DNA of 64,000 nucleotides from Chara braunii (lineage: Eukaryota; Streptophyta; Charophyceae; Charales; Characeae). Each line of letters begins with the position of its first letter. The first letter of the stretch is position 1. Shown piece after piece: positions 35,694-44,377 of the stretch. The position numbers were made by a program, and so were the translations under genes. Location of the stretch: positions 264,556-328,555 of the forward strand of contig BFEA01000417.1 in assembly GCA_003427395.1 (NCBI GenBank). The letters are read 5' to 3'. A model generated the notes under the pieces. It was not told where the DNA came from, did no database searches, and worked only from the letters and a program-made list of their open reading frames with translations.

Positions 35694-36317
35694 GACTATG
35701 ATAACGAGTATTGAAGTCCACCAGATACGTATGCTTATCGGCTCAACATGAGAGACTATTCCTAAATCTCTGTTTTTCCCACCCCACCTTTTCAGGCTCC
35801 CTGATTTTAATTCTAGTGATTCCAAGAGAGAAAAGAGACAGCCGGAGGCGGAAAAGGAAGGAGGGAACGAAGTGCAAAGAGTTCGCGATATGGAGAATGG
35901 GAGGGAGTAGATAGGCTAGTGATCCCCGATTAATAGGTGGATCCAGTCCTGGGACCCGGGTAATTCCACGCTTGAGGTGGGCCGAGTAGAGGCGTGGTAC
36001 CGGTTAGGCTAACTTAGGACTAGGGGTCGGTTCAGTGGGGGGCATAGGGCCCGGGTGTGTGACTGCGGTCCGACTCCTGGGAGGGGGTTGCCACCCTTCC
36101 TCGGGGATAACCTGTGTCTGCAGCTAGTCTCCATACCGGGAGTGGAAAGGGGTCTCTCACCGGGGGAGGACAGGAAGGTTGCCGAGTGAGGCGGCGTTCC
36201 TTCACTGGTCCATTTGATCCTTCGGAGCTCACAGGCATCTTCTCCTTGCGGGTTAGAGGTGGTCTCTCGAGTGGCCAATAGGAAGTGGAACTTGGAGATT
36301 CCTTTTGATTATATTGC
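35694..36317 (+). other. Gap between leader ORFs
   Basis: No gene supported. It contains the acceptor-like CCACCTTTTCAG tract ending near 35795. Short frames carry no recognisable domain. Confidence 0.4.
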
Positions 36318-36670
36318 ATGAGCTTAGAAGTCGTCCCAGAATGGATTAGTGTGTGTACGTACGGGGGAATTGACGTATGGTGCTACACTTTTCGACTATG
36401 GACGGGGGTGACTTTGATGTGGGTGTCTACGTAGAGGAAGGGATAGATCAAGGGGAAGATTTCCTTCATGGATGGGAAGAGGCGATAGGCCACTCTCGCG
36501 GTTCGATGGGGGAATTGAGGGGTTACGGGTTTAAGTATTTTTACTCTTTAGGGTACCGAACCTACCCCAGGGGTGGTCGTCCGGCGCCGGTAATTCCTGA
36601 CGCTTATCTCAACGGATCGGACGATTGGAAAGTGCTAATAGGGAGAGTAGTAAGAACGACAAATCCATAA
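36318..36670 (+). pseudogene. Leader paralogue a1, frameshifted
   Basis: This is the first of two adjacent copies. It starts at ATG 36318 (MSLEVVPEW), has GGIDVWCYTF, then shifts frame near 36405 and continues as VGVYVEEGIDQ...HGWEEAIGHS...KYFYSLGYRTYPRGGR...PDAYLNGSDDWKVLI. The next copy reads the same blocks without the shift (GGVDVWCYTF, LYVEEGVD, SWEEAVGH, KYFYPLGCRTYSRGDR, PEAFLDGSDGWRALV). Its stop TAA overlaps the start position of the next copy. Function unknown. The C-terminal block looks distantly like the P-x-F-L-x-G block of the larger paralogues downstream. Confidence 0.65.
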
Positions 36671-37032
36671 GTTTGAGGGCTCTAGAGTTTGAACCTGTTG
36701 GAATCAGTGTGGGTGATCGAGGCGGGGTGGACGTGTGGTGCTATACTTTTTACTGGTGGACCGACCATTTAGACATAGCCTTGTACGTGGAAGAGGGTGT
36801 GGATAGAGAGGCAGGATATTTGGATAGCTGGGAGGAAGCGGTTGGTCACGCACAGCTCGAGAGGGAACTGTTGGGGGCTTACGAGATCAAGTACTTCTAT
36901 CCGTTGGGGTGTAGGACATATTCACGAGGGGATAGGCATGTTCCCACTATTCCGGAAGCCTTCCTAGACGGTTCGGACGGGTGGAGAGCATTGGTTCAAA
37001 TCATAGAGGAGATAGTCCAAGGGGATGGTTAG
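36667..37032 (+). pseudogene. Leader paralogue a2, start codon lost
   Basis: This second copy is intact in frame to its TAG at 37030. The codon aligned with the ATG of copy a1 is ATA (36667-36669), in ATAAGTTTG against ATGAGCTTA of copy a1. The sequence ATAA also forms the stop of copy a1. One G-to-A change from an ancestral ATGA would explain both the lost start and the TAA stop. The product (about 121 residues) has aromatic-rich blocks VWCYTFYWW and KYFYPLG. Its 3' end overlaps the next frame by eight bases (ATGGTTAG). Function unknown. Confidence 0.6.
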
Positions 37033-37768
37033 GATCATTGACGGTACTGAAGAAGAGGGGGTTCGAATAGAGAGGGCGGACTTAAGCAAGGACAGTGAGT
37101 GCTTTAGCGTCCCCTTAGACCATCGCACCGAGAGGTATTTGGAGGGTCGTGGGAGAGGGTTAGAGCTAGAGAAGGGGGGTTTTCTATGGGCGAGGTTCGC
37201 AGTAGGAACTTGGGAAGGGGGTAGGTGGTCCCGAAATAGGCCCCAGAACGGAAAGAGGCCTAGACGAACGGTGGTCCGTGCGGAAGGAACTGTCTATTTG
37301 AGTAGGGAAGCTTGGGTGTATTACATCACTCACTTGGTCCTAGGTTGGTACCGTGCTGATCATTGGGAGACTCGAGCGGGTCCGATTCTGAGACAGATCT
37401 TTGAGGCGGAACCCTTTCGCTACTACCCACCCATTGAGGTGAAAGTGACCTGCGCTCGAGACGAGGAGTACCCTCGCGGCACAGGGTGCATCCAGGCCAT
37501 CTTCCCGTCTTTCGTTTTCCGAAGGGTAAGCGGGAAGGAGGAGCGATACGAGAAGGTTGTGCGGTCCTTAATACGGGAGAGAGGGTGGCAGCTCTCTATT
37601 AGGTCGCTCCATTGGTACTACACCTACTGCATGGATAACCCGGTACCATACGGAGTTAAAGCCTGTAGGATTCGCACGGGGATCTTTAGGGAATCGGCTC
37701 GGGACCGCGAGGGTGGACGGGATTACGGTTACCAAAGGGTCTTCGGGGTATCCCAGAAGCTGTTTTAG
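37025..37768 (+). CDS. Leader paralogue b1, the one intact large member
   Basis: ATG-initiated, 247 residues, no internal break, so it is the best guide to the family. Three blocks recur in the copies downstream: GGFLWARF (about residues 51-58); VYLSREAWVYYITHLVLG (about 90-107) ending in an ETRAG helix; and PSFVFRRV...EERYEKVVRSLIRERG followed by LSIRSLHWYYTYCMDNPVPYG (about 164-212). The start overlaps the stop of a2 by eight bases, and the stop lies five bases before the ATG of the next member. The protein is basic, with many Arg and aromatic residues, and has no membrane segment or signal peptide. I do not recognise the family. Confidence 0.6.
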   Translation: MVRIIDGTEEEGVRIERADLSKDSECFSVPLDHRTERYLEGRGRGLELEKGGFLWARFAVGTWEGGRWSRNRPQNGKRPRRTVVRAEGTVYLSREAWVYYITHLVLGWYRADHWETRAGPILRQIFEAEPFRYYPPIEVKVTCARDEEYPRGTGCIQAIFPSFVFRRVSGKEERYEKVVRSLIRERGWQLSIRSLHWYYTYCMDNPVPYGVKACRIRTGIFRESARDREGGRDYGYQRVFGVSQKLF

Positions 37769-37773
37769 AGTGA

Positions 37774-38422
37774 ATGGTGTTCCATGATAGGGAACCGGGA
37801 CGCTTCGTCGTATCCTTCATAGAAGGTTGTGAGACCCGTAGGATAATCCCTAGCAACGGGGAGATCCCCGATTGGGAGAGGATAGAAGGGGGAAGGGCCA
37901 CGGTCGGTGGGGAGTTCGTGTGGATAGAGTCCAAAGAGATTGAGGGCAGCGAGGTTGAGAGGAGTCTCGAGGTGACCGCAGTTATCTTCATAGCCCCGGA
38001 AGCTTGGGCAAAGATCCTGGGACAAGGGGGTGGGCTGGATAGTTTGTTGCTTGAGGCAAGAGAGGTGCGAAGGGAGTGGATAGGTAGGGTCAGGGAGCGA
38101 CTCAAGTTTGTGGCCATAAAGAAAGTGAGGTTCGCGAGGGAGAAAAAGCGTCCCAGAGCATGCTATCCGTTGACTGTGAAGGTACCGTCTTTCCTGTTCC
38201 AAGGGACAAACGAAGGGAGGATAGTGAGGCTTCTAAAGAGGGGGAAGAGCTTGGGATTACCCTTTTGGGGCCTTGTCGACGTTGTATACGCATTGCATCG
38301 ATCAAGGTGTTCCCCCGCGCAGGAAGCTTTGGGGTATTTTTAGGAGATTGGGGTCTCTAAAGAAACCCTTCACTCTCTCACCGGAAAGATATCGCCAGTG
38401 GGTTTTTAAAATAAACCGGTAG
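37774..38422 (+). pseudogene. Leader paralogue b2, frameshifted
   Basis: The ATG frame opens with MVFHDREPGRF and carries GGEFVWIES, VIFIAPEAWAKIL, and VPSFLFQG followed by RIVRLLKRG. Near 38265 the homologous reading moves to another frame, giving LPFGALSTLYTHC and IDQGVPPRRKLWGIF. That reading aligns without gaps to LSIRSLHWYYTYC and MDNPVPYG of b1. The second frame ends with TAG at 38420-38422, directly abutting the ATG of the next copy (TAGATG). So the ancestral protein was about 216 residues. Confidence 0.62.
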
Positions 38423-39143
38423 ATGGTAAGATTCGTTCTCAGCGAGAACGGGGCGGTAGAGTCGATAGAGGTTAGTGACACGGGAAAAGTCTTGATTCCG
38501 GGGGACCCTCGCGTGACCCCTTACTGGATGAGCGTAGAGAAAGGGGGAGTGATTAGTGAAGGGGCCTTCGTGTGGGTTCGAGCTCGCAGACTCACTTGGA
38601 AAGAAGGTGTGGAAAGAGGAGGCCCACCGGACCTCGGTCGTTTCCTAGAGATTCGGTCTACGATCTTCCTCAACGAGGAGGCGTGGACTGAAGTGTGGAG
38701 GGGCTTAGTGACAGGGCAATTGACCCATACGGAATACCGGGAATCTGCGAGGCAGGTGGCAAATAACCTAGTGCGGGCCGATTACAAGGAGGGGACTTTC
38801 GCGTCGTGGACTCCAGTATCTTTCGCCGAGCCTGGCGAGCGCGTCTGGGGTCCTCCACGCGAACCTACCCCAGTTCTTGGCCGATTCGTTCTTAAGAGAC
38901 CCGGAGGAGAGAGTAGTAGCAGTACTTAGAGCGGCTCGAGAATCTGGGGTGCGGGCTAGGGGTTTGTTCTGGCTCTATACGCGGTGCGTGGACGCGGGGG
39001 TTCCCCCAAGAAGTGAGTTGTCCGCCATATTCGGGAGGTTGAGAGAATTTGAGGGGCTCTGAGCTCACGTCGCAGACGTTCCGTACGCCCGCCTCTTCGG
39101 GGAAGAGCAGGTGGCGAACCGGCGGGGGTTCGAAGGCCGATGA
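38423..39143 (+). pseudogene. Leader paralogue b3, one frameshift and one stop
   Basis: ATG-initiated MVRFVLSENG. It has GAFVWVRAR, TIFLNEEAWTEVWRGLVTGQ and an ESARQV helix. The frame shifts near 38900 and continues RVVAVLRAARESGVRARGLF, WLYTRCVDAGVPPR and IFGRLREF. An in-frame TGA (39060-39062) interrupts the tail. Beyond it the same frame stays open to a TGA at 39141-39143, which overlaps the next ATG as ATGA. Compared with b1 and b2 all three family blocks are present. Confidence 0.62.
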
Positions 39144-39892
39144 TAAGGGGGATCCCGAGAACTCTCTGGGTGGCAGTGGAACCTGTAGAGGATACCGGGG
39201 AAGTTGTCCGTGTCACTCTACCGAGAGCCAGATTGACGGAGCCAACTAGGACCCTCCTGCGAGAAGGAGGGGAAATCCGGTGCGGTAAGGCTTTCGTACG
39301 ATTAGCGGTGAGTAGCGAGGGGAGGGTAGTGATTGGACAAGCCCAAATATTCCTTTCGAAGGAGGGCCTTGTAGAGGTAGCGCGCAGCTTGCGGACTGGG
39401 CAAGACCCTCTCTGGGACGTGCAAGCCGTGAGAGGCCGACTATAAGAGTTAGTAGAGGGGGTAAGACCTCGCGAAGGGTGGGACGAAGAATATCGAGAGA
39501 CCTACGGGGGGTGGGAAGAGATACCTCGTTTCGTTTCTAGTGAGCCAGTGGGGGTTCCCCGTTTCATCTTTGAATGGATCTATCCCTCCAAGGCAGTCAA
39601 GAGGGCAGTAGAAAGAAGGATTTTTATCCTAAGCCAGTTCCGGTTTACGGGATCGGACCTCCATACCTTGTTAACTTAGTGTTTTCAGGATCCCTATAGA
39701 GACGATTGGTCGACTCTGGAGGACCTGGGTTACGCCTTTGAAGGGTGGGGTCGACACGCGAGGGAATCAAAGATATCGTGGAGGTACTTAGGTAAGATCT
39801 GCGAAGGGGAGTTAGCAGGATTAGACCCCTCGGATCTAATTCGGATAGCGATTGCATGCTGTCGACAGAAATTGAGGAATGAGCGAGCCTAA
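39140..39892 (+). pseudogene. Leader paralogue b4, two in-frame stops
   Basis: ATG-initiated MIRGIPRTLW. Blocks: KAFVRLAVS; QAQIFLSKEGLVEVARSLRTGQ; PRFIFEWIYPSKAVKRAVERR and then FTGSDLHTLLT-stop-CFQDPYRD. The TAA at 39443 and TAG at 39677 both leave the same frame open beyond. The TAG sits exactly where b1 has Tyr and b3 has Arg in the YTxC motif, so it is a nonsense change rather than the true end. A longer tail follows (WSTLEDLGYAFEGWG...LIRIAIACCRQKL), resembling the tail of b6. The final TAA overlaps the next ATG by 14 bases. Confidence 0.6.
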
Positions 39893-40082
39893 CCTTGGCG
39901 AGTTTGTGGGGTTGGAGAGAGTGAGAGAAGAAATCCACCGGATCCTCACTCTATGTTGGGAGGAAGAAAGGAGGGCGAGGCCCGGATCCTTAGCTAGGAT
40001 CAAGTTGCTGGAGACAGCCGCTATTGCGATCCTCGACAAGTTGACGATAAATCTTCTCGCTCGGCGAGGGGAGAGGGTATGA
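39879..40082 (+). CDS. Leader ORF c, small protein of unknown function
   Basis: ATG-initiated, 67 residues, helical and rich in Arg, Leu and Glu (VREEIHRILTLCWEEERRAR, then ETAAIAILDKLTINLLARRG). It overlaps the preceding frame by 14 bases and the following ATG by the four bases ATGA at 40079-40082. It lacks the three family blocks and may be a fragment or a separate small protein. The precise overlaps at both ends argue that it was translated in the ancestral element. Confidence 0.45.
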   Translation: MSEPNLGEFVGLERVREEIHRILTLCWEEERRARPGSLARIKLLETAAIAILDKLTINLLARRGERV

Positions 40083-40556
40083 GAGCTTCGTTTGTCTCCA
40101 ATAGGATTCGTTGGGAATTAGAGACTTGCGAGGACGGTAACGAAATTAGGGTCGAGGGAAGTGCGGAACTGAACCCTGAGCTGGAAGAGGATCGGGTGAT
40201 CCGTGCTGAGAAGGAATTTCTAGTGGAGGTCTGACGGCTGGCCTTGTGGAAAAGGAGGATCTGGAGCACATTAGCTAGTTTTTCGGTCCACATTAGAGAC
40301 GCGAGTGGGGTGAGGTCCTCAAGGGGCTTGGAGAGAACCTTTGCTGGAAGTAGAGAGAAGATTCGAAGAAGACGCTAGGTATCTAGGAATCCCAGTTGCA
40401 TCTAGGATACACCTCGTGGAGACTCGATTTTGGGATAGGACTGGAGAATACGAAGGGGCTTTGCGCCAGACGTTACGTGAGGGAGGGGAGATCGGTCGTG
40501 CTAGGTGCGAGGACTCGCTGGTAGAGGCCGCCGCAAGGTTGGCCGACATGAGGTGA
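40079..40556 (+). pseudogene. Leader paralogue b5, heavily broken and shortened
   Basis: ATG at 40079 inside an ATGA overlap opens MRASFVSNRIRWELET, 50 codons ending in KEFLVEV at a TGA near 40231, close to the position of the GGxFxW block. Family-like pieces in other frames follow: EWGEVLKGLGENL (near 40300-40340) resembles EAWTEVWRGLVTGQ of b3, and a frame at 40341-40556 holds VERRFEEDARYLG. The third block is not recognisable, so this copy lost its C-terminal part or diverged. Confidence 0.45.
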
Positions 40557-40564
40557 GGCCCTTG

Positions 40565-41279
40565 ATGATTAGATACGACAAGGGGGACCCTTTTGGTACC
40601 TTAGAGATGGATTGGAAAACCGGAGAGAGGTATGGAGTAACCCTTTCTAGGGTTAGAGGGGAAGGAGTGGTGTCTACTGAGTTCTTCGAGATCTACAGGC
40701 AAGAGACGGTAGTAAGGTTCTCGGTGGTCTCCAAAGGTGGAAGACGCACTAGGAAGGCTGAGATCTTCATGTCTCCCGACGACCGACGCTTCTTCGCGAC
40801 CGAGTTAGCAGAAGGGAAGGACCCCTTAGACATCGCCCGAAGGGCCCTAGACCAACTAAGGAGATTGAGAGGGGGCGGCGCCGAGGGACGCGTGGTTGAT
40901 AGAGTGGAGTACGGAGGGAGGTTGGAAGTTCCAAGGGCGGCTCACGAGAAAACTTGGGAGAACCCAACCTGGGCTTACCGACTACTCTACGCCGACGATA
41001 CAACCGTGAGGAGGGTCTGAAATAGGGGACAGGTGATAGAGAAATTCTCTTTAGGCGAAGAGGGGGGGCACGAACTGTTCACCCAGTGTTGGGAATCGAG
41101 AAAAGACGTAGACTTCGAGTGGTGGGCGCGCGTTGGAGAATTAGAGGACAACCCGGAGAGGTGGATAGGGACCTGATCAGGCGGTGCTCTCAAGGGGGGG
41201 TGAGGGGGATTTCCGATCTAGAAGTCGCTAACTTAGCCTTAGCAGCCAGTGAAGAAAAGCGAGTAAGGGACTCTTGGTG
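40565..41279 (+). pseudogene. Leader paralogue b6, stop plus frameshift
   Basis: ATG-initiated MIRYDKGDPFG. Its AEIFMSPDDRRFFATELAEGK block, followed by DPLDIARRAL, aligns with QIFLSKEGLVEVARSLRTGQ and DPLWDVQAV of b4. It reads to TGA at 41018. The same frame then stays open (VIEKFSLGEEGGHELFTQCW) to TGA near 41174. A last piece in another frame (LIRRCS...ISDLEVANLALAASEEKRV) matches the tail of b4. Total span of about 238 codons equals that of b3 and b4. Confidence 0.55.
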
Positions 41280-41390
41280 AACTGTGACCAGCGAGGAGTC
41301 GGGAGACGATAGTGAGACTCAGGGGAAGAAGACGATTCGGAGGAAGGAGACGATCGTGAGGCGAGCGACTAGAGGATAACGATAGGGTGC

Positions 41391-41732
41391 ATGGAGAGTG
41401 AGGTGGAGGCAGGACTCTCTCGTCCACCGGAAACGACAGTAAGAAGGGGCATTGAGAAGAGCCCCGAGTTAGGAGCTAGGCTAAGTAGGGTGACGGAAGA
41501 AATGACCGAGGGTACCGAGTCAGTCGGCAGGGCCGAGAGGGGCCCGGAGGCAGCTTCAAGCGAGAGGCAAATCTCGGAGGAACAAAGAGGCAGCTCGGAA
41601 GTACGAGTGCAAAGGGGGGTGGATCTGCAGGTGCCAATGCAAAAGGGGGCGGCCGAAGCCGCAAGGAGCCTCCCAGTAGAATCCCGGTGGGCGGACCTAG
41701 TGGACGCCGAAGCGAGAGGTCCTAAGAGATGA
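41391..41732 (+). CDS. Acidic, charged ORF before gag (possible Gag N-terminus)
   Basis: ATG-initiated, 113 residues, very rich in Glu, Arg, Ser and Ala, without a globular motif. It sits between the paralogue block and the capsid frame. Immediately after it a tandem duplication (about 41722-41797) breaks the reading. It could be the N-terminal low-complexity part of Gag, separated from the capsid by the duplication and a frameshift, or it could be non-coding purine-rich DNA. I see no way to choose between these from the sequence alone. Confidence 0.35.
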   Translation: MESEVEAGLSRPPETTVRRGIEKSPELGARLSRVTEEMTEGTESVGRAERGPEAASSERQISEEQRGSSEVRVQRGVDLQVPMQKGAAEAARSLPVESRWADLVDAEARGPKR

Positions 41733-41797
41733 GAGGTCGGTGGAGGCTGGCGGTAGAAGGGACCTAAGAGATGAGAGGTCGGTGGAGGCTGGCGGTA
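41722..41797 (+). repeat. Tandem duplication, unit about 39 bp
   Basis: The block CCTAAGAGATGAGAGGTCGG plus TGGAGGCTGGCGGTAG occurs twice in a row (from about 41722 and from 41761). The spacing puts the second copy in the same frame if the unit is 39 bases. Confidence 0.85.
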
Positions 41798-42073
41798 GGC
41801 CACGGAGGTGGGCTGAGAGGGAATCAGATGCTGCGTGGGCTCACGGCGAGATGATGGGGAGAAGTCAGGGGTGGACGGCTGAAGAGGATCTAGGGGTCCG
41901 GAGCCTGCGTATTGGGAGACGGAATGGCCGAGTGAGAGGGGACGCTTCGGGGAAGAATCTTGGGGGTCTCCGAGACCCCGGCCACGGGTGGAGGAGCCAG
42001 ATCCCTCTTGGTACAAGCCGTACGATCCGGTGATCGATGGGCCTATGGAGGGGCCCTATTTCCGTCGATATGA

Positions 42074-42823
42074 CGACCGACGAGTCCCCTACTACGATGT
42101 CAACTTGGAGCGCTCTTATTCGACGGGCGTGATGTGACGGGGTTCGTCAAGAAATGGGAGAGTTATGCTTACCGAAAGAGATTCTCCGAAAAAGAGTGGA
42201 TAAATCACTTCATCCAGCACTCGGACCCGGAATTAGATCCTGCGATAAGGGGTATCTACCCAACAGATGGGCGGTGGAGGACGTTCAAAAGTAGTTTATT
42301 ACGAATGTTCGCGTGTGACGATTTGGTCCCCACCGTGAAGGGCTTGCGGCGTGTTACGAGAGGGGAACGGGAAAGCTTGGTGACCTTCACCCACCGGTTC
42401 AAACGCTTGTCCCAAGCCCTAGTGGATAGGGGGATGTTGTCGGAAGTGGACAGGTGCGTGATGTTTATGTTGCACCTACCAGAGGAAAAGAGGAAGGAGG
42501 TCCTTGAGAAAGCCCCAAGGGACTCTGCCAATTTCGAGAAATTCACTGAGGTGGTCTACACAGGGGGAGGAGTGGACGTGAGAGAATACATGAAAGAAAC
42601 CCTGGACATGGCACTCCGCAATATGCGTAGTTCACGGAACGATGGCCCTAGGGGAAATAACAGACCACCCCCGGGTCCGCCTGGTCCGCCGGGTCCACGA
42701 TGGGGGGAACGACCGACGGGTTGGAGAAACGAGCCAGGAAACCACGGAGGCTGGAGGAATGACCAAGAGGTAGGGGGGAACCGAGGTCCCGATTGGGGGG
42801 AGTTCCCATTGGAAGGATGCTAG
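42074..42823 (+). CDS. gag: Gag capsid domain
   Basis: The frame is open from 42074 but has no ATG near its start, so an upstream frameshift has separated it from its N-terminus (a PYYDVNLE reading in another frame ends just before LLFDGRDVTGF). The capsid region runs LFDGRDVTGFVKKWESYA, KEWINHFIQHSDPEL, WRTFKSSLLRMFACDD, RGERESLVTFTHRFKRLSQA and MFMLHLPEEKRKEVLEKAPR. This is the usual retrotransposon Gag helical pattern. The last 60 residues are Pro, Gly and Arg rich (PPPGPPGPPGP) and end at TAG 42823. The zinc knuckle lies in the next frame, so Gag nucleocapsid and capsid are now separated. Confidence 0.8.
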   Translation, partial: RPTSPLLRCQLGALLFDGRDVTGFVKKWESYAYRKRFSEKEWINHFIQHSDPELDPAIRGIYPTDGRWRTFKSSLLRMFACDDLVPTVKGLRRVTRGERESLVTFTHRFKRLSQALVDRGMLSEVDRCVMFMLHLPEEKRKEVLEKAPRDSANFEKFTEVVYTGGGVDVREYMKETLDMALRNMRSSRNDGPRGNNRPPPGPPGPPGPRWGERPTGWRNEPGNHGGWRNDQEVGGNRGPDWGEFPLEGC

Positions 42824-42851
42824 AGATGGGAGGTAGGGGGACACGCCTCAG

Positions 42852-44294
42852 GTGAGGGCCTCTGGGACGCGACCTGAGGTTAGGGCTCTGCCACCACCGG
42901 CTCCGCCACCACCGGCTCTGCCACCGCCGGCTCCTCCTATGCCTGCAGCCGCTACGACTCAAGGAGGGCCGCGTCCCAACAACCCACAAGCTCGAAGCGG
43001 GTGTGTTTACTGCAATGAAGAAAGTCACATCAAAAAGGACTGTCCTTATCTCACGGAAGCCTTAAGATTGGGGTTGGTAAAGCTAAATGAAAACAAATGG
43101 GTTGTGTGGGGAGATGGGGGAGAGGCGGTCTCCTTCTACCCCTCAATGAAGGTGAATGTGGACAAGAGAATAGCCCCCCAGGAGGCGAGGCTGGGGAAGA
43201 AACCTGAAATTGGGGCCACCTCCAACACGTCCCATATCCAAATGACGGAGTCACCTGGGGGAGTATCCATTAGGGAACCCCAGGTGTCCAGCATCAAGTT
43301 CATAGAAACCCAGCCTGAAGATGAGAGGCCTTGCCTAAGGGTTAGAACACATGTTGGGGCCGAGACGTCTAAGAGTCAAGAGAGCGTGACGGAAGATGCG
43401 GGAGGAAGGAGCGGCGACAATGACCAACCAATGGTCGATGCCAAAGTTGCAGAAGAAAAGAAGGAGGAACCCACTTCACCCAAATCGCCTAGGAAGAGAG
43501 GGCCGAAGAAGTTCAAAATGAAGTGCACCTTGGATGAAATAGACACGGTAGCCCCCCTTAGGAGAACCCTGATGCAGCCTATGCAGTGCACACTTATGGA
43601 ATACCTGGCAGCCAGCAAGTGCGCTAGGGAAGAACTCCTAAGCATCACAAAGAAGGTGAGAGTCCCGCTCGTCGGGGGACCTACGGTACCAGGGGAGGGT
43701 CCGGCCAAGGAAGAACTACAGTCCTCCTGCATCACCATGGAGGAGCTGCCGGCTAACTTCTTCTCGGGAGAAGAGACCAAAAAGTTCTATGTGTTAGGGA
43801 GAGGCCAGCTCCAAGCAATGGTGAGTGGGAAGAAGATGAAGGCCCTAGTAGACAACGGGTCCGAATCTATAGTATGTAGAGACTTCATTTTCTGGGAACT
43901 AGGCTTGGAAATAGATCGGGAAGTATCGATGTCGATGGTAGTGGCGGATAACAAGCTACAACCGGCAGAGGGGGTGTATCACAACCCCGTGATCGAGGTC
44001 GCTAGCGTCGAGGCCTCGGTCCCAATATTTTCGGTAAAGGAATGTTCCTCCGAGCTGATCCTCGGTAGGACTTGGCTGAGCGTGGTCCACGCTACCACCG
44101 TTGACTTGCCTGATGGGAGTCAGACCCTCTCAATCCAAAGTCCGGATGGAATCCGGGTGGTCCTAAAGACAGTGGACGCGCAAGATGAAAGGAACAGGAC
44201 CAACATTCCTAGGCGGAAGGGGAACCAGTCGAGGGTGTGCCGAGTCCGTCTGGAGGAGGCACCCTTGACGGATAAGGAACCCCAGGGGGATTGA
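42852..44294 (+). CDS. pol (pro): Zinc knuckle and aspartic protease frame
   Basis: A 480-codon frame whose first codon is GTG, so it was probably fused to Gag in the ancestral element. A Pro-rich lead (residues 13-32) precedes a CCHC zinc knuckle C51-x2-C54-x4-H59-x4-C64, which binds element RNA in Gag. A long acidic linker follows, then KMKCTLDEIDTVAPLRRTLM. The protease lies near residues 318-420: ALVDNGSESIV, a flap region, and ELILGRTWL. The usual active-site triplet is D-T/S-G; here it is D334-N335-G336. The catalytic Asp is kept, but the neighbouring residue is unusual. The frame ends at TGA just before the RT region. Confidence 0.82.
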   Translation: MRASGTRPEVRALPPPAPPPPALPPPAPPMPAAATTQGGPRPNNPQARSGCVYCNEESHIKKDCPYLTEALRLGLVKLNENKWVVWGDGGEAVSFYPSMKVNVDKRIAPQEARLGKKPEIGATSNTSHIQMTESPGGVSIREPQVSSIKFIETQPEDERPCLRVRTHVGAETSKSQESVTEDAGGRSGDNDQPMVDAKVAEEKKEEPTSPKSPRKRGPKKFKMKCTLDEIDTVAPLRRTLMQPMQCTLMEYLAASKCAREELLSITKKVRVPLVGGPTVPGEGPAKEELQSSCITMEELPANFFSGEETKKFYVLGRGQLQAMVSGKKMKALVDNGSESIVCRDFIFWELGLEIDREVSMSMVVADNKLQPAEGVYHNPVIEVASVEASVPIFSVKECSSELILGRTWLSVVHATTVDLPDGSQTLSIQSPDGIRVVLKTVDAQDERNRTNIPRRKGNQSRVCRVRLEEAPLTDKEPQGD

Positions 44295-44377
44295 TTGGAG
44301 GTCGAAGATGTAGGGGGCAGGATTGTGATTAACGGTATAGGGTACGAGAAGGAGGACGAGGAAGAGGAATTCGGTGG

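Noticed and set aside
41369-42016. 215-codon minus-strand frame opposite the start of gag
   Set aside because: Shadow of the purine-rich coding strand; it includes the duplicated unit as protein repeats.
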